A DNA stretch of 64,000 nucleotides from Hermodice carunculata (Eukaryota > Annelida > Polychaeta > Eunicida > Amphinomidae). Shown in pieces: positions 22,939 through 34,610 of this stretch; position 1 is the first letter of the stretch, and the number at the start of each line of letters is the position of its first letter. The DNA is taken from positions 36,078,533-36,142,532 of the forward strand of contig OZ026627.1 of NCBI GenBank assembly GCA_964020975.1, given 5' to 3'. The notes beneath the pieces were generated by a model, which made no database searches, had not been told where the DNA came from, and worked only from the letters and a program-made list of their open reading frames with translations. Position numbers and translations under genes: made by a program.

Positions 22939-25900
22939 CATTATTATTTTCATATGGATTTCACACTGGAAATTGGTAAGTCACTGCCGAACACAAAATC
23001 AGTTGCTTCTCTTTCTCCATTAGAAATGTTAATGCCAGAGAAGCTTTGCAGGATGCTGCTTTCTCTTTATATGTATATCTTATCACTGTATGTAGTCATT
23101 AAGGCATAGTTTTCAGTAAACTTGTGAGCTTATATCTAGACTGTCACGAACATCAGTTAACTACCTTTGAAGAATTGAACGAATTTATCAGTCGGTCAAT
23201 TGGTATGTGACTCTATTCTTCATTAAAACACGTACACTGTTTATTTACCTGAGATATTCAAACTCTGACTTCGGGTCTTTATCGGTAGTGAACTTGTACG
23301 GGGGACTGTCATTGTAAGGTAGGAAGTTACAAAATAGGTTTGAGCAACTGCACGAACCATCTTCTTCAAGTACAAGCAACTTAAGAAACCAAAGAACAGT
23401 GATACTTGTTGTAAGAACAGACTCCAAATTACCGAAAGAACATCAGATATACCATTTTCTTAGTGACACCGCACTCAAAACTCGACTCGTCACAGCACAA
23501 TAATTATATGAAGAAATAATACTTATATGAAGGAATAATACTTATATGAAGCAATCTACTACACCAGGGACTTGAAACATGTGTCAACCTGCAAAGATCA
23601 ACAGTGGTTTAAATCGACCCTATTACCTTTAAAATAAAATTGTCGTTATAACAAACAATTAATTAATAAACCTAAGTATCAAAATTTGAACCATTTCATT
23701 GATCATTGATCAAAAGGATCAGTTGAGGTTTTATGCTCAGCTGAGTTTTTGTGAGACCCGCATGAAGCCAGACTGCAACAAAGTCAATTCACTGATACCA
23801 TAAATTTGGGAGAGCTGCACGCCTGTATTCCATTTCACTGCTCGCAAACTGATTCTTTTATATTCATGTGATGTATCTGTTTTCGCTGTGTATGATTTTA
23901 AAATAACCTCAATGTAAATATCATATATTTGAATGATATATATTCGCGACTTCCTGACTTCATACCTATTCCTCTCTTGAGTTGAAATGCTCTATTGATC
24001 TCACAATGAGTTGTTTATTCTATTCTATTCTATTCCATTCCATTCTATTCTATTCTATTCTATTCTATTCTATTCTATTCTATTCTATTCTATTCTACTT
24101 GATTTTATTTTGTTTTATATTTAAATTGTCTGTATTGTTTGTGCATAGTTTGTTTCAATACCGAATATACGCAGTGTCCAATGATAGATCAGCCAGTTGC
24201 AGAATATACTGCATATCAAGCTAGCGTGTTCACATCACAGTGTGTCTTTCGTTTTCTTTTCAAGTAAAAATTTTCACAGGGACACCTGTGAACAATGCCT
24301 AATAAAATATCACGATTTTCTCATCTGTAAAATAAATGAATTATGTTTATCAATTAAATCCCTTGAGCTTTCAATATAATATCCCATGTTATTTGTCAAA
24401 GGAGATAGCACTGAAATTTTGGACATGAAGCGGATGCATCTGACACGTGACATTTCATTGATAATTTTGTTCTATGATGCACAGATACTGTTCCGGTACC
24501 GATGAGGTTTGGAATATATAACTACACGATATTCATAGGACACCCGCTGGATTGGACAAGGGCAAAAGCAGATTGCGAAACTATGGGTGGACTGCTGGCT
24601 ACACTGAAAGATGAGAAGGCTATAACGGAGCTCAGCAAAATGCTGCAATACCTACAAGTCTGGAAAGCGTGGATTGGTCTACATAGGTCAAGTTCTTACC
24701 AATCCTGGGAGTGGTTGGATGGTAATTTGTAATTAATCCTTTAACAAATTAACTAGAAATGCCCTTGTTGTGTGTTTAATCACGAACACGATACTAGTGC
24801 TGTGTACTATGTATCCACGTTAATACATCCATATTTTGCAAACATGTCTCTATCAGACGACTAAATTACGCAGAGTGTCTAAATTCACGGCAAACATATC
24901 AACTGGAAACTGTCGTGAGCAGATTTATCCCTATTTGACATACAGCTTTATAAGTTATTCCTTTATTAGGAAATTGGATATTTTCCCTGTAGAAATACTA
25001 AGGAATTCTATTTTGTAATCCAAGGGAACATGGGCATTAAAAATTTCAGCAGCCGAACCATTTTTAACACCCAGCTTATGACAGATACCGCGTACGGATA
25101 CTGCTATAATTGAAAGTTGTGAAATACTTTCTGACTGAAAAAGATAAATTTTATGTCATATATTGCAAATATAATTGAATGACACAGTTTGGTAGCGTGG
25201 ATTACGATCAGTACTTATCATAAGTACAAAGCTTACAAAATCCGATTGGTGCAAACGAATGAAATGAGTAGCTATTTCTGGAGGTTTTGAAGATGAAATA
25301 CCACTCTTCGTGCATAATAAATGCAAATCGCATTTGGACCTATTAAAATTTCTAACCGTAAAAATGGTTTGCACAGCGTTTTTCACGTTGGCTAATGAAC
25401 GGTCACTGTAGCCTTATAATTGACCAACATCAGATGTGAGGCTTGCTGTTGTCATATATTTCAAATGGTTTTGCATGTGAGCTCCTAAGGGAAGTTTATT
25501 GTCTCGGTGCACTTTAGCTGCATTCCATGGGTGTACAATTATTCATGACTCTACATTATATAAACCAGAACTCTATTCGTCATTTTTTTTGTTGTAATTT
25601 CAAATATCTTATGAATGTTTTGAATGAAAGTACAGTCCAAATGTATACATCTTATATTGCTCTCTTTACAAATCCATGAGATGTTTGGTTATAAGGATTT
25701 GACTGGTCTCAGATTGACATGTCCATGTCATTGATCATGTTGGATATGTGTATGGATTCCCTGCAGTTAGGGCATAATTTGTCATTATTATTGCGCTAAT
25801 AATACACGGGACATAGGACGACGCCCTTGATGTAGTGATGCTTTAACTCATTCCACCATAATGGCGCTTTAATCCTGCGAATATCTAAATGTCGTCTGCT

Positions 25901-28900
25901 AATTGTATTTTACTAATTTAGGTATTATTTTTCAAAATTATGGATGAAACTTGCATGGAGGATCATTCCAAATCATTTGACCGCGGTCAACAGCTTTCCT
26001 TGGCGTGCTCTGGGTACATTGCACCCAGAGCGCGCCAAGGTAATCTGTTTACTCGGTTTTCTATCAAGGTGGAATGAGTTAAGCATGAAAGTATATCATT
26101 CATAAGAAGTTTAGGAGAAGCAGAAATACTAAACTCAGGCATCTCTTTTTTTTCACAGTATAACCCATTTTTGTTTACGACAGCGTTTGGGCCTGTCGTA
26201 TAGAACCTTACGAACCTCTAATGATGCGAACCGCGGCTAAGCCGTTTCGTAGTCGAACATTTTGAAACCATTCCTGTGCTAAGTATGCAACAAATTGCCG
26301 GTTTGCCAAATTTTTAACACCAGTTTTAATCATTGAGAACATGGAAGGTATACAGACCTATGAGGTCCGAAATTGGACCAGTTGTATTGAGAAAAGTGGA
26401 TTATATGCTGTGTTATTAACATAGACTTTTCCACGAATGCACTAAAATAATCAGATATTGGTCCAAACTTTCATAACAGCAACGTTGATAGTCAACCATG
26501 GAAAAACAACTCTCATTTCAACACTAGTTTTGATTTTGTGTTGGTTCGCTGACTCGACCTGCAAGCGCTGTTCTTACTACAGGCCTAGAACGAGACCAAT
26601 TCAGGACATACTGATGTTCACAATATATTACAATGTCATCCGAAGTTAAAGAAACACAAAGTAATTCGGTGCCGGGACGTTTAAAAAAGGACCTTTTAAA
26701 AATAAATCATGATGAAACCTATGTTGAACATTGTACTTTTTTCTTGCTATATTCACATTGGGAGCTTTTGTGGAGTAATAACTCTGCAACATATTTACTG
26801 TTAACTGGACAGAACTCTTTATTCCAAACTTCTAAATATATTTATCAAGGTTACGTCGATAAAATATTGCTCACAAACCACCCTTTCTCGCAGCTCTGAT
26901 CATTGAATGTTTTCCTTTCGTAGAACGTCAATGCATGTGTTAAGACATACTGCAAGTTTGCAGTGACTTTCACAACTTACTGAACATAACTTTGGGTTAT
27001 AATATAAAATGTGGTAAATTATACATTTTCTGTATGATGATAAACTGGCGATGCTTTAAATTTCACGTTTATTGTGTTGTGTTGGTTGCAATGTTTGTTT
27101 AACAATTACACAAGTGATCATCATAATTTACATCAAATTTTGCTATAATTCATTCAAGTTTTAATATATTGACCTAAAATCTGTATCGAACTGTAATTTA
27201 TGCAGTGAATCAAAAAAAAACAGGTCTCAGTTTTTCCAATTGTGGTTCCGTCTTGTCACCAGAGGTAGCCCAAGGAAGCTTGCCTTTGATGTGTCATCTT
27301 TTCAGCTTCAAAAAGCTGTATATTAAGGACCAACACAAAAATGTAAAAATTTGTTTTATAGTTTACCACTAATTTGATATTAAAATATATTAAAATGTAG
27401 GAGTTGAAGCCAAATTTGTGTCAAAGAATGACAATGCCCCTTGTCACTTTTATAATTGGTGTGTGAACATTGTAGCTAAAACACTACTATAGTGCCACAT
27501 AATTATTACTTAGGTAGTATACTTTCCAAAAATGTATACTTCATTAGGCTTTTGTGTGTATTTAAAGACGTATCTGAAGAAAAGAGTCCCTCATCACTAA
27601 ATCCACTACTAACTTGCCGTATATCTTTAATGAACATCTGTAACTTATTTCGGCGTGAGGAAGCAGTGCTCGGCGGTAGATCAAGGTGTTCGGTGGCCGT
27701 TACCCAGTAGTGGGCAAGCTTTTGCCGTTAGCTGCCACTGACAGCCGCTCCTTGCGGCTTTCTGACACCAAATGCTGCTCTTTACTATCTAAATATGTGT
27801 AAACTATAAAATTAAGTGGACTGGAGAAAAGCAGGAATCCTTATAAATGCCGCAAGTTCTTGCATGAAACACCCTGGTTCACTTTGTTTCATACAATAAT
27901 CTTACAGTGAGATCTTTCAAACAATAAAACATCCGAACACTTTTCTTTATTTTTCACGGTATGTAAAGCTAAATGCACTGTATTTGGATGGACCACTTAT
28001 TGTCTGTATATACTTTTATGTGAGATCTGCCAACGACAGTGACAGGCCACATGGTATTAAATGAGCCAAGTACCTCATTAATTTGGACCACTGCTGGAAG
28101 AGCTTCCATGCTTTTTTTTTTTCTCATAAAATGCAGTCATTAGACCTGTCTTTGTGTGCAGCTGACTTGGCTATATTCATTTAAAATTCGGGTCAGCAGT
28201 AATTTATCCCATTTTAATGTACCTGTGATGACAGACTATCTGTGTTTTGAGACCACTCTATACTATTTATACAGAGATGGTCACTTTATGGAATTATTAG
28301 TCGGATCGCAACAGGTATATATTGCTTTAAACATATTTCATTCCGAAGAAAGCAATAAGCAAAGAGGGCAGAGCCCAAAACGAATCCTTATTGCAAAGGT
28401 ATATACTAAAGGTGGGCAAATTGTTTTCACAGTTTTGATGGGTTTGCTGTGAAAAGCAGTATTTGGCGGCAGAGAGCGGCAGTCAGCAGAAGAGAGCGGT
28501 TGTCAGCGGTGGATGCTTGCCTGCCGCTGTCTGCGACCAAGTGCCGCTGAGCTCCGCAGGGCACAGTTGGACTATGGTGGCAGCCAGGGGCACCCAGCTG
28601 CGTCGCCGCTGCTTTTGCTGAATGCCGTAGTCTGCAACCGAAAAGCATCATTTGTCGCCGAAATTAGCTCTGGTGGACAGTGGTCAGGTAATTGAGGTCA
28701 AGCTTTAGTGGAGCCGGTTTTTTGTACTGTTCTAGTCCATATGTTTTGAACTATATTGAAAAATGCATTAAGAATTAGCAATTCGGCATGTCATGCGAAG
28801 TAAAAGACCAGAGGTTCCACAACGAATGAAATGGTTATATTAATGTGACCTGTTTTGTTCTTCCCACAAGGCCAAGGAAAAAGTATTCACTGGGCTAGCG

Positions 28901-29706
28901 GTCAACCGCGCGACGACGAAGCCTGTGCAATGCTTCAGCCTAGCATGGGCAAAGGATTCAGAGGTAAACGCTGCAATGAAAAACTTAATGGATATATATG
29001 CCATCAGAGTAAGTGTACTTCATAACTGCTTGGAGACCAATTTAAAACACTGTACACATATTGATGGTGTCATTTGTCATATGGTTAAGGAACCAAGTAA
29101 TCCAACGTTTATGTAAGCATCATCATAATCGGTCACTAAGTAAAGATTATTGCAGTTTGTTTTCTTTAACTCAAAAGGAGGCCATTAATCTTTTATGAAG
29201 CGTTTCGTCATGATATGTTGGGGGATAAAGGAGCAAAATAGCAAAGACTGGCGTGTATGATGCGTTGTACATATTGTGCCATGTTGCATGTAAAGTTGTA
29301 ATGAATATTAAGCATGAGTGTACAAAAGGTTGCTTTTATTCCACACTGTAACAAATAAGCTGTCATGATGATTTTATGGACACTCGTTAGGCAGATGGAC
29401 GACCTTATTGACCTTGGGATACTAAAGTCGTTGTACAATTGCCACCCATGATGGTCTTATTGACGAGAAATTTCAGTGCAAACGTTAAGCCAATGTACAT
29501 TCGGGAGCATTTGGCGATTTCAGCGAACAATCATTGCTTATTCATTATCGTGAAACGGAAACTTGCTTGGCTTCTTCCGTGTCTGAGGCTTGTACAGTGA
29601 GGGTATTGACAAAAAGCATTCAGAACTTAAACACAGGACTTAAAGGCAAACATTTGTAGGTTTCGGATAAGTTAGTTTTGAGAATACGTTTAAGACTAAG
29701 GTTTAA

Positions 29707-29792
<86 letters not shown>

Positions 29793-32700
29793 TCTTGAAT
29801 ACCACGCAAGGTGTATGTTACTGACGGTTTGAAGGTCCCAGTGAAAGAATCCAGGGCCTTTAAGTAGGTGAGCAGATGTTCAAATGATAAAATTCTCCAC
29901 ATAGATTATTTTAAGTCCCACTTCAGCTGATCTTACGTTGCGATCGCCCTATGTCTACTAGTATAATGGGGTTTTTTTTATCGATCCAGGTAAAAATGGG
30001 AATCCAGTGCCTCACATTTTACATGGTTATTTTTCGACATCTACCCATAAACCTTTTCTGTGTGAATCCAACAACACCTTCAGAGGTACGGTACCATCAT
30101 CCAGAAAATGTTTTCTAAGCAGTTTGACTCATACGCTTTACACATGATAAAAGGCTGAAATATGTTAATATTAACAAGCACATCACAGTTATTCATAGTA
30201 TTTTATGATGTATGACATCATATTAGAAAGACAGATAAGAGAAATACTTTGTGGTCATAAAAGTGTCACAGATGCTGTGGTGTTTCTGTGTTACCTCACT
30301 GAGGAGTTTTTCGTTCTTTGTTGAAAATTAGAATGATAAAGTAGCAGCATATATAAAGTACCAATACATCACCATGTTCATGCTGCGTAACGTTACATCT
30401 GCTGCATGAGGATTGACGTATCTGGTCACCCTCCCACCCCAATTGGATGCATGTTTATGATTAACTGCATACTGCCGATCGGGCTGTTTTATTTTATGTC
30501 AAATGTACATATTTGTTTTAAGGGATGGTACGACTTATTTGCACCGTGCTATGTATTAGCAGCACGAAAACGAAAAAAGAATTGAGACTAAAGCATTAAC
30601 ACAGTACATACTGAACCTTAGGAGGCTATAAATTTAATTCTAATTGAATTTATAAATTTAGCACATATGTATAAATGTTTGGGAACTGTTTATTTACTAA
30701 TAGACTAACATGATAGCCTTTGGCTCAAATTGAAATATTTAAAAACCTCAAAGCTGTTTCCTCTTTGCTTAATTTGGTAAATCCATCTTAGATTTACGGC
30801 GCGTGTAAAAACAACCATTGATATAGTAGGCCGATTTTTTTTGTTTTTTTTTGCGTTGTGGGGACCCTGTGCACCGTCCATGTGCGCACCGTTATTCAAT
30901 GTAGATGGCGTCCACCTATACAATTTTTATGAAATAAAATAATTTCAGTTCTGCCCATTGTTGTTATCAAAATGTCATGCATTGAGTGCGCAGCTTTGTC
31001 TCAATATGCTATCGAATCTGGGCATACTAATCCTGATCCAACGGATAAGATTTTCTGTTCCTAAAGAGCACGTGTTATTAGGTACAGAAAAAATCTTTAT
31101 CGTTCGATCAGGATCATTGTGTAAGTGATGCCGCTGGGTTTCTGTCTGTACTTCATAAACTTCAACACAACATGCTCCACTTTTCTAAAAAAAGTAGATT
31201 ATTTTCATACATAAACTAAACTTTGTGAAGAAAATAGTAAAAAAAAAATATGATTCATGAATTGGGTCAATTGTGGGTTTGTTCTCTGCAAAATTAGATC
31301 CACGCTTTGTGATTTCCAGGAAAGTATCTACTTATTAAGTCAGCTTTGAGCACCGAATTCGTTAAACCTCTTTTGATTCCAGGGATACAAAATCCTTATG
31401 TTCCTGCCGAAAGGGCTAACTTTTTTCACTATATGGCATTCAATGAAGCCATTTCATAATCACATTTCAATTTTTACTGAGCATGCCTTAAATTTGAATA
31501 ACATTTCTCATTATCCAAGTGGGAATTTGCACTTTGTTTCACGACTTTTAACTATATCTTAACAAGCTTGTTGGGACGTTATGAATTATGTCAAATATTA
31601 TCACTTGTATTTCTTGTAACCAGGTGAGTACATCGGAATAGCGGTAGGTGTGGGCATTGGTGCCGCCATATTGCTGACCTCAGCAGCACTCTTTGTGGTG
31701 CTTATTGTGAAAAGGTAAGGGTTCAATGTCAGAAGTGGTGGAACGTTATGTACAAGCACTTTGTCAACGTTTGACATGTTCAAGTCCAAAATGGTATGTT
31801 GTTCTTGTCGTTTTTTTTTTTGTTTTTTTTTTTGTATGTTACACCATTACAGAGGCCGCACCACATCCAGCATTATTCCAAAGCGCAATACGTACCATTC
31901 TATGCCGCTAAAAAGTGCAATCGATCCGAATTCTAGTTATAACTATAACAACATGCTGCAACGTAATGCTTTAATAAATCCACTTCATCCATGACCTATC
32001 TTATTTTGATGCGTTGTGACAGGAAAAATTAATATCTGCCTTAAAAGTTACATAATAACGGTTGACACCGGATTCCTGCAAATATCACAGAAGACATCCA
32101 TCCTTTACATGGCTCTCTCTCTCTCTATCAGGGTATGGCTGTCCGTCCGTAATATATATAAATGTATGTCTCAGTACTAAAGATGTTAAAACAATGAATA
32201 GAAAATGTAAGACTAACATTTTACCCTGTATTTATCAGTATGTGTCTATTCTGTAAAAATAGATCCCTTATTACTTTCCACCCAGGTGGCCGTATAGTGC
32301 TTGAATAGAAGACTTCTTAATACTTTTTATTAAATTTCTCCGAACATTTTGTAAAGACCTACCAGGTCAACAGCTTTTTTGTTTTTTTTTATGTACATTG
32401 TGCCCAGACCGCTTTAATGAAAGCTGTTGATTACGTCCTATTTTGACCAGAAAAGGGTAAAGGAGTGTCTTAGTTTCCAAGCAAGACAGAGTCAAGAACA
32501 TTTTGTAGTATTCTTTTCTGGGATCACATACAAAAGCATACAATTAACCTTTGTGAAAAGACTTAAGGAGGGAGTCCCAGTTCAGGAAACAATTTTACCC
32601 AGCATAGCATAGATTAAAGAAGAATGTTCCAAAATGAAATCCAGAAAATGTACAAAAAATCAGATGGCTTCCAGTGTGTTGAAGCAGCAAATTGACAGTC

Positions 32701-33250
32701 TGCCAGTACGGTTATACCCTTTGCCCCCCCCCCCCCCCCCCCCCTTTATTGAATGGGTCAAAATATTTCATAATTTTGCACATGTAGGAAAAGAAGAACC
32801 GAGGCTACGCAGGTGCCTACCTTCACCTATCATTCTTATCTGGACCAGCGGACGGTAGGGGACAGCATGTCTGACGCGGAACAAACGTTCACTGAGAACG
32901 GCTCGCTTTATGATGATGGCGTCGCAATGAGAGCCAATTCAATATACGAGAGCCACGCGCAGGACGCGCATAATAAGGATGACGTCACAACGAGGACCAA
33001 TTCAATTTGTAAAGGTGCACCGGCCCCTCAGCATGAATACATGGCACTTGATATACAGACTATGTGTGACCCTGGCCAGGGGATTTGTCCCACAGTGTCA
33101 GGTGCCTGCCATCACAGCAGCAACCCTCAGACCAGCCGTGCTAAGCGAAACGACACTCATGTATATACTGAATTACAGCTACAAGATAATGGGAGTGATG
33201 GCATTGCAAAGGAAAACACAAGACATCCAGCTCCAACTGGTCGACCGTGA
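22168..33250 (+). CDS. Gene B: C-type lectin-domain type I membrane receptor, complete
   Basis: Five exons join in frame: 22168-22231, 24485-24721, 28871-29008, 31624-31714, 32788-33250 (993 nt, 330 aa plus stop). Introns have GT-AG ends and phases 1, 1, 1, 2. Layout: signal peptide (1-20), CTLD (about 30-146), membrane span (about 149-175), tail (177-330). CTLD features are NYT, four Cys (KADCET, DEACAM, GKRCNE, GYICHQ), AWIGLHR and WEWLDG. The EPN position reads QPR and WND is FRG, so the calcium/sugar site is lost; protein or other ligands are more likely. The fold runs into the membrane with almost no stalk, unlike gene A. The tail has Tyr at 191, 194, 218, 230, 261 and 303, including YMAL and YTEL (YxxL). 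It is a paralogue of gene A with the same exon plan. Function in recognition is inferred from the family only. Confidence 0.86.
22889..22951. repeat. (ATT/CAT)n trinucleotide microsatellite
   Basis: TTA units passing into TCA/ATC units and back to TTA, in gene B intron 1. Confidence 0.93.
23249..23427 (-). CDS. Possible signal-peptide exon, antisense in gene B intron 1
   Basis: On the minus strand, ATG at 23427 opens about 59 codons ending at a strong donor, GAATATCTCAG/GTAAAT. The N-terminus is hydrophobic (TSITVLWFLKLLVL), followed by a Cys-rich acidic segment (SCSCSNLFCNF) and PPYKFTTDKDPKSEFEYL. This could be the first exon of a secreted or type II membrane protein nested opposite gene B. 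No partner exon and no known family were found. It may equally be a chance frame. Confidence 0.3.
24016..24098. repeat. (TATTC)n pentanucleotide microsatellite
   Basis: About 16 units of TATTC with one CATTC pair, in gene B intron 1. Confidence 0.96.
24485..24721 (+). CDS. Gene B exon 2: N-terminal half of the CTLD
   Basis: Acceptor TATGATGCACAG/AT, donor TTGGATG/GTAATT, phase 1 at both ends. It encodes TVPVPMRFGIYNYTIF, LDWTRAKADCETMGG, LLATLKDEKAITEL, AWIGLHR and WEWLDG. The NYT sequon sits at the same place as in gene A exon 2. Confidence 0.9.
25843..26082. mobile_element. MITE with TTAA target and internal hairpin
   Basis: TTAACTCATTCCACC at the left and GGTGGAATGAGTTAA at the right are perfect inverted repeats flanked by, or including, TTAA, as in piggyBac-type insertions. 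Inside, 25998-26015 and 26023-26040 form a strong GC-rich hairpin (CCTTGGCG.GCTCTGGGT with its complement). The element is 240 bp with no coding capacity, in gene B intron 2. Confidence 0.7.
27690..28530. mobile_element. Fold-back element with GCGGC-rich inverted arms
   Basis: The segment 27690-27785 (GCTGCCACTGACAGCCGC and on) is found again inverted at 28438-28530 (GCGGCAGTCAGC and on), about 80% similar by eye, with about 650 bp between. The arms contain short GCCGCT/AGCGGC repeats and are far GC-richer than the surroundings. The right arm continues as a degenerate GC-rich block to about 28690. No transposase was recognised; the open frame inside (28156-28452) is unidentified. Confidence 0.5.
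28871..29008 (+). CDS. Gene B exon 3: C-terminal half of the CTLD
   Basis: Acceptor CTTCCCACAAG/GC, donor CATCAGA/GTAAGTG, 46 codons, phase 1 at both ends. It encodes SIHWASGQPRDDEACAML, then GFRGKRCNEK and GYICHQ. This is the long-loop and closing-strand half of the CTLD, aligning with gene A exon 3 but without its stalk. Confidence 0.9.
29709..29790. repeat. (TA)n microsatellite
   Basis: An uninterrupted TA tract in gene B intron 3. Confidence 0.97.
31029..31116. repeat. Short fold-back hairpin
   Basis: AATCCTGATC..ACGGATAAGATTTTCTGT (about 31029-31064) is nearly complementary to 31077-31114 across a loop of roughly 12 bp containing CACGTG. It could be a tiny MITE. It lies in gene B intron 3. 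Confidence 0.6.
31624..31714 (+). CDS. Gene B exon 4: transmembrane segment
   Basis: Acceptor TTTCTTGTAACCAG/GT, donor GTGAAAAG/GTAAGG, 91 bp, phase 1 in and 2 out. It encodes EYIGIAVGVGIGAAILL and TSAALFVVLIVKR: one Gly-rich membrane span with GxxxG spacing, which often supports helix packing, ended by a basic stop-transfer. Confidence 0.87.
32724..32744. repeat. C homopolymer run
   Basis: About 21 consecutive C in gene B intron 4, about 45 bp before the tail exon acceptor. It is one of several C or G runs in the window (8929, 16914, 47706, 49966, 62737). Confidence 0.95.
32788..33250 (+). CDS. Gene B exon 5: cytoplasmic tail
   Basis: Acceptor TTTTGCACATGTAG/GA, phase 2, 153 codons to TGA at 33248-33250. 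The tail is hydrophilic with six Tyr. It contains an internal repeat: DDGVAMRANSIYES and DDVTTRTNSICKG, where the second copy has Cys in place of the Tyr. HEYMALD and HVYTELQ are YxxL motifs; the residue at -2 is His, so they miss the strict ITIM rule. No clear poly(A) signal was noted in the next 100 bp. Confidence 0.83.
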
Positions 33251-33811
33251 GGAAGAACTTGATGATATTGGCCTCCACTTTCTCCAAGCTATCAGAGTGA
33301 AAATTGTGAAAATTCTGTTCATAACAATTTTGTAAAGCTAAATGTTCGCAATGTTTACATAAGTTACACCAAAAATCATCGCAATTCACCACAAATATCG
33401 ATTCACTGAAACAGTTTTAAACAAAGGGACCTTGAAACTGCACGTAAACGTAGGTTTGTGCGTTGAATCATATAAAGCCTATCTCAGATTTTAAAATTTG
33501 GTTTTCTTGGTAGTGTCAGTTAAAGTTACTTTCCGTTGATGTGTTATCTTTCCAACTTCAAAGATTTTCACCTCAGAACCAAACGACAAATATTTGAAAC
33601 ATGCTTTATCATATTGTCTGTGAGGTCTACAATTTGCCATACATTTGATGCGTTATGTGCAAATATGTAGAAGCTTAATCTACGATTTTATCAAAGATGG
33701 CGATCACATTTTTACAGTTTGTTCTCAAAGAACGACTACCACTTTTTTACAGTTTTATAATTGCTGTAAAAATGTTGTTTCCAAGTAACATTAAAACAGT
33801 GCCATAGCGTA

Positions 33812-33970
33812 AATAGACAATCTTACATGGCTGAGAGTTAGTTATTATTTTTCTAGGACAGAGGATCTTTGTTTTTTTTGTGGGAATCACTCGTGATTTT
33901 CCACACCAAAAACGATCCCGAGTGAGAGAAAATAGTAACTCACTCTCAGCCATGTAAGATTTTGTTTATT
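33812..33970. mobile_element. MITE with long inverted repeats
   Basis: AATCTTACATGGCTGAGAGT at 33819 is repeated in inverted form at 33943-33962, and the arms stay complementary through AGTTA.TATTTTCT, for about 40 bp per arm. The central part is about 60 bp. A diverged sequence like its right arm (CTCGAGCAAGAGAAAAATAG) lies near 22680. Confidence 0.75.
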
Positions 33971-34610
33971 CTGTGTTTAATTGGATATTAATCGTAAACA
34001 GTATGCCCTAGGCCTACTTCCAACTCCGACCTCTGGTATGCCCGGTTTGTTTACGTTTGCTGTGGTTATCCTACGTCACGCGTGACGTATAATCAAACAT
34101 CTCTGGTGCACATTTGATTTTGTCTAAATGTCAATACATTACGTCACGTATGCAGACGCGTAACAATTTACTTGTAAAAATGTTTAGGTCATGTGATCTA
34201 CAGCGAGTTACTACTTTTGAATTTCACTCTAGAAAATGATAAATCACCGTCAAACATAGAATAGATCTTCATTTTACATGCTTTCGAGGCATGGGTACTT
34301 TATTGCAAATGTAATGTAAATGTACAATGTTAAATACGGAAAAGTAACCGTCAACACTAATATAATTAATAGCCGTATATCCTTAAATTAAGTAGTTAAT
34401 GGTGGAGAAATTTGCGGTTGGGATGGTAGTATCGTGTGTTATTAGCATTGCAAGAATCTTTCTCATTTTATTTTTTTACTGAAAGAGTGAACAAAGCAAG
34501 TTGGAATGGATGTGAATAAGAGCATGAGAAGAAGCTCCTCTGCTATGTTTTTACTGAATTGCACTTCTGCGATTGTTTTATTCATGGACAAGGCTGTTGT
34601 ATATTTTTTT
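33971..34610. other. Intergenic, nothing recognised
   Basis: AT-rich sequence without exon-like segments. A GC-richer stretch with CACGCGTGACGT lies around 34075-34090. Confidence 0.4.
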
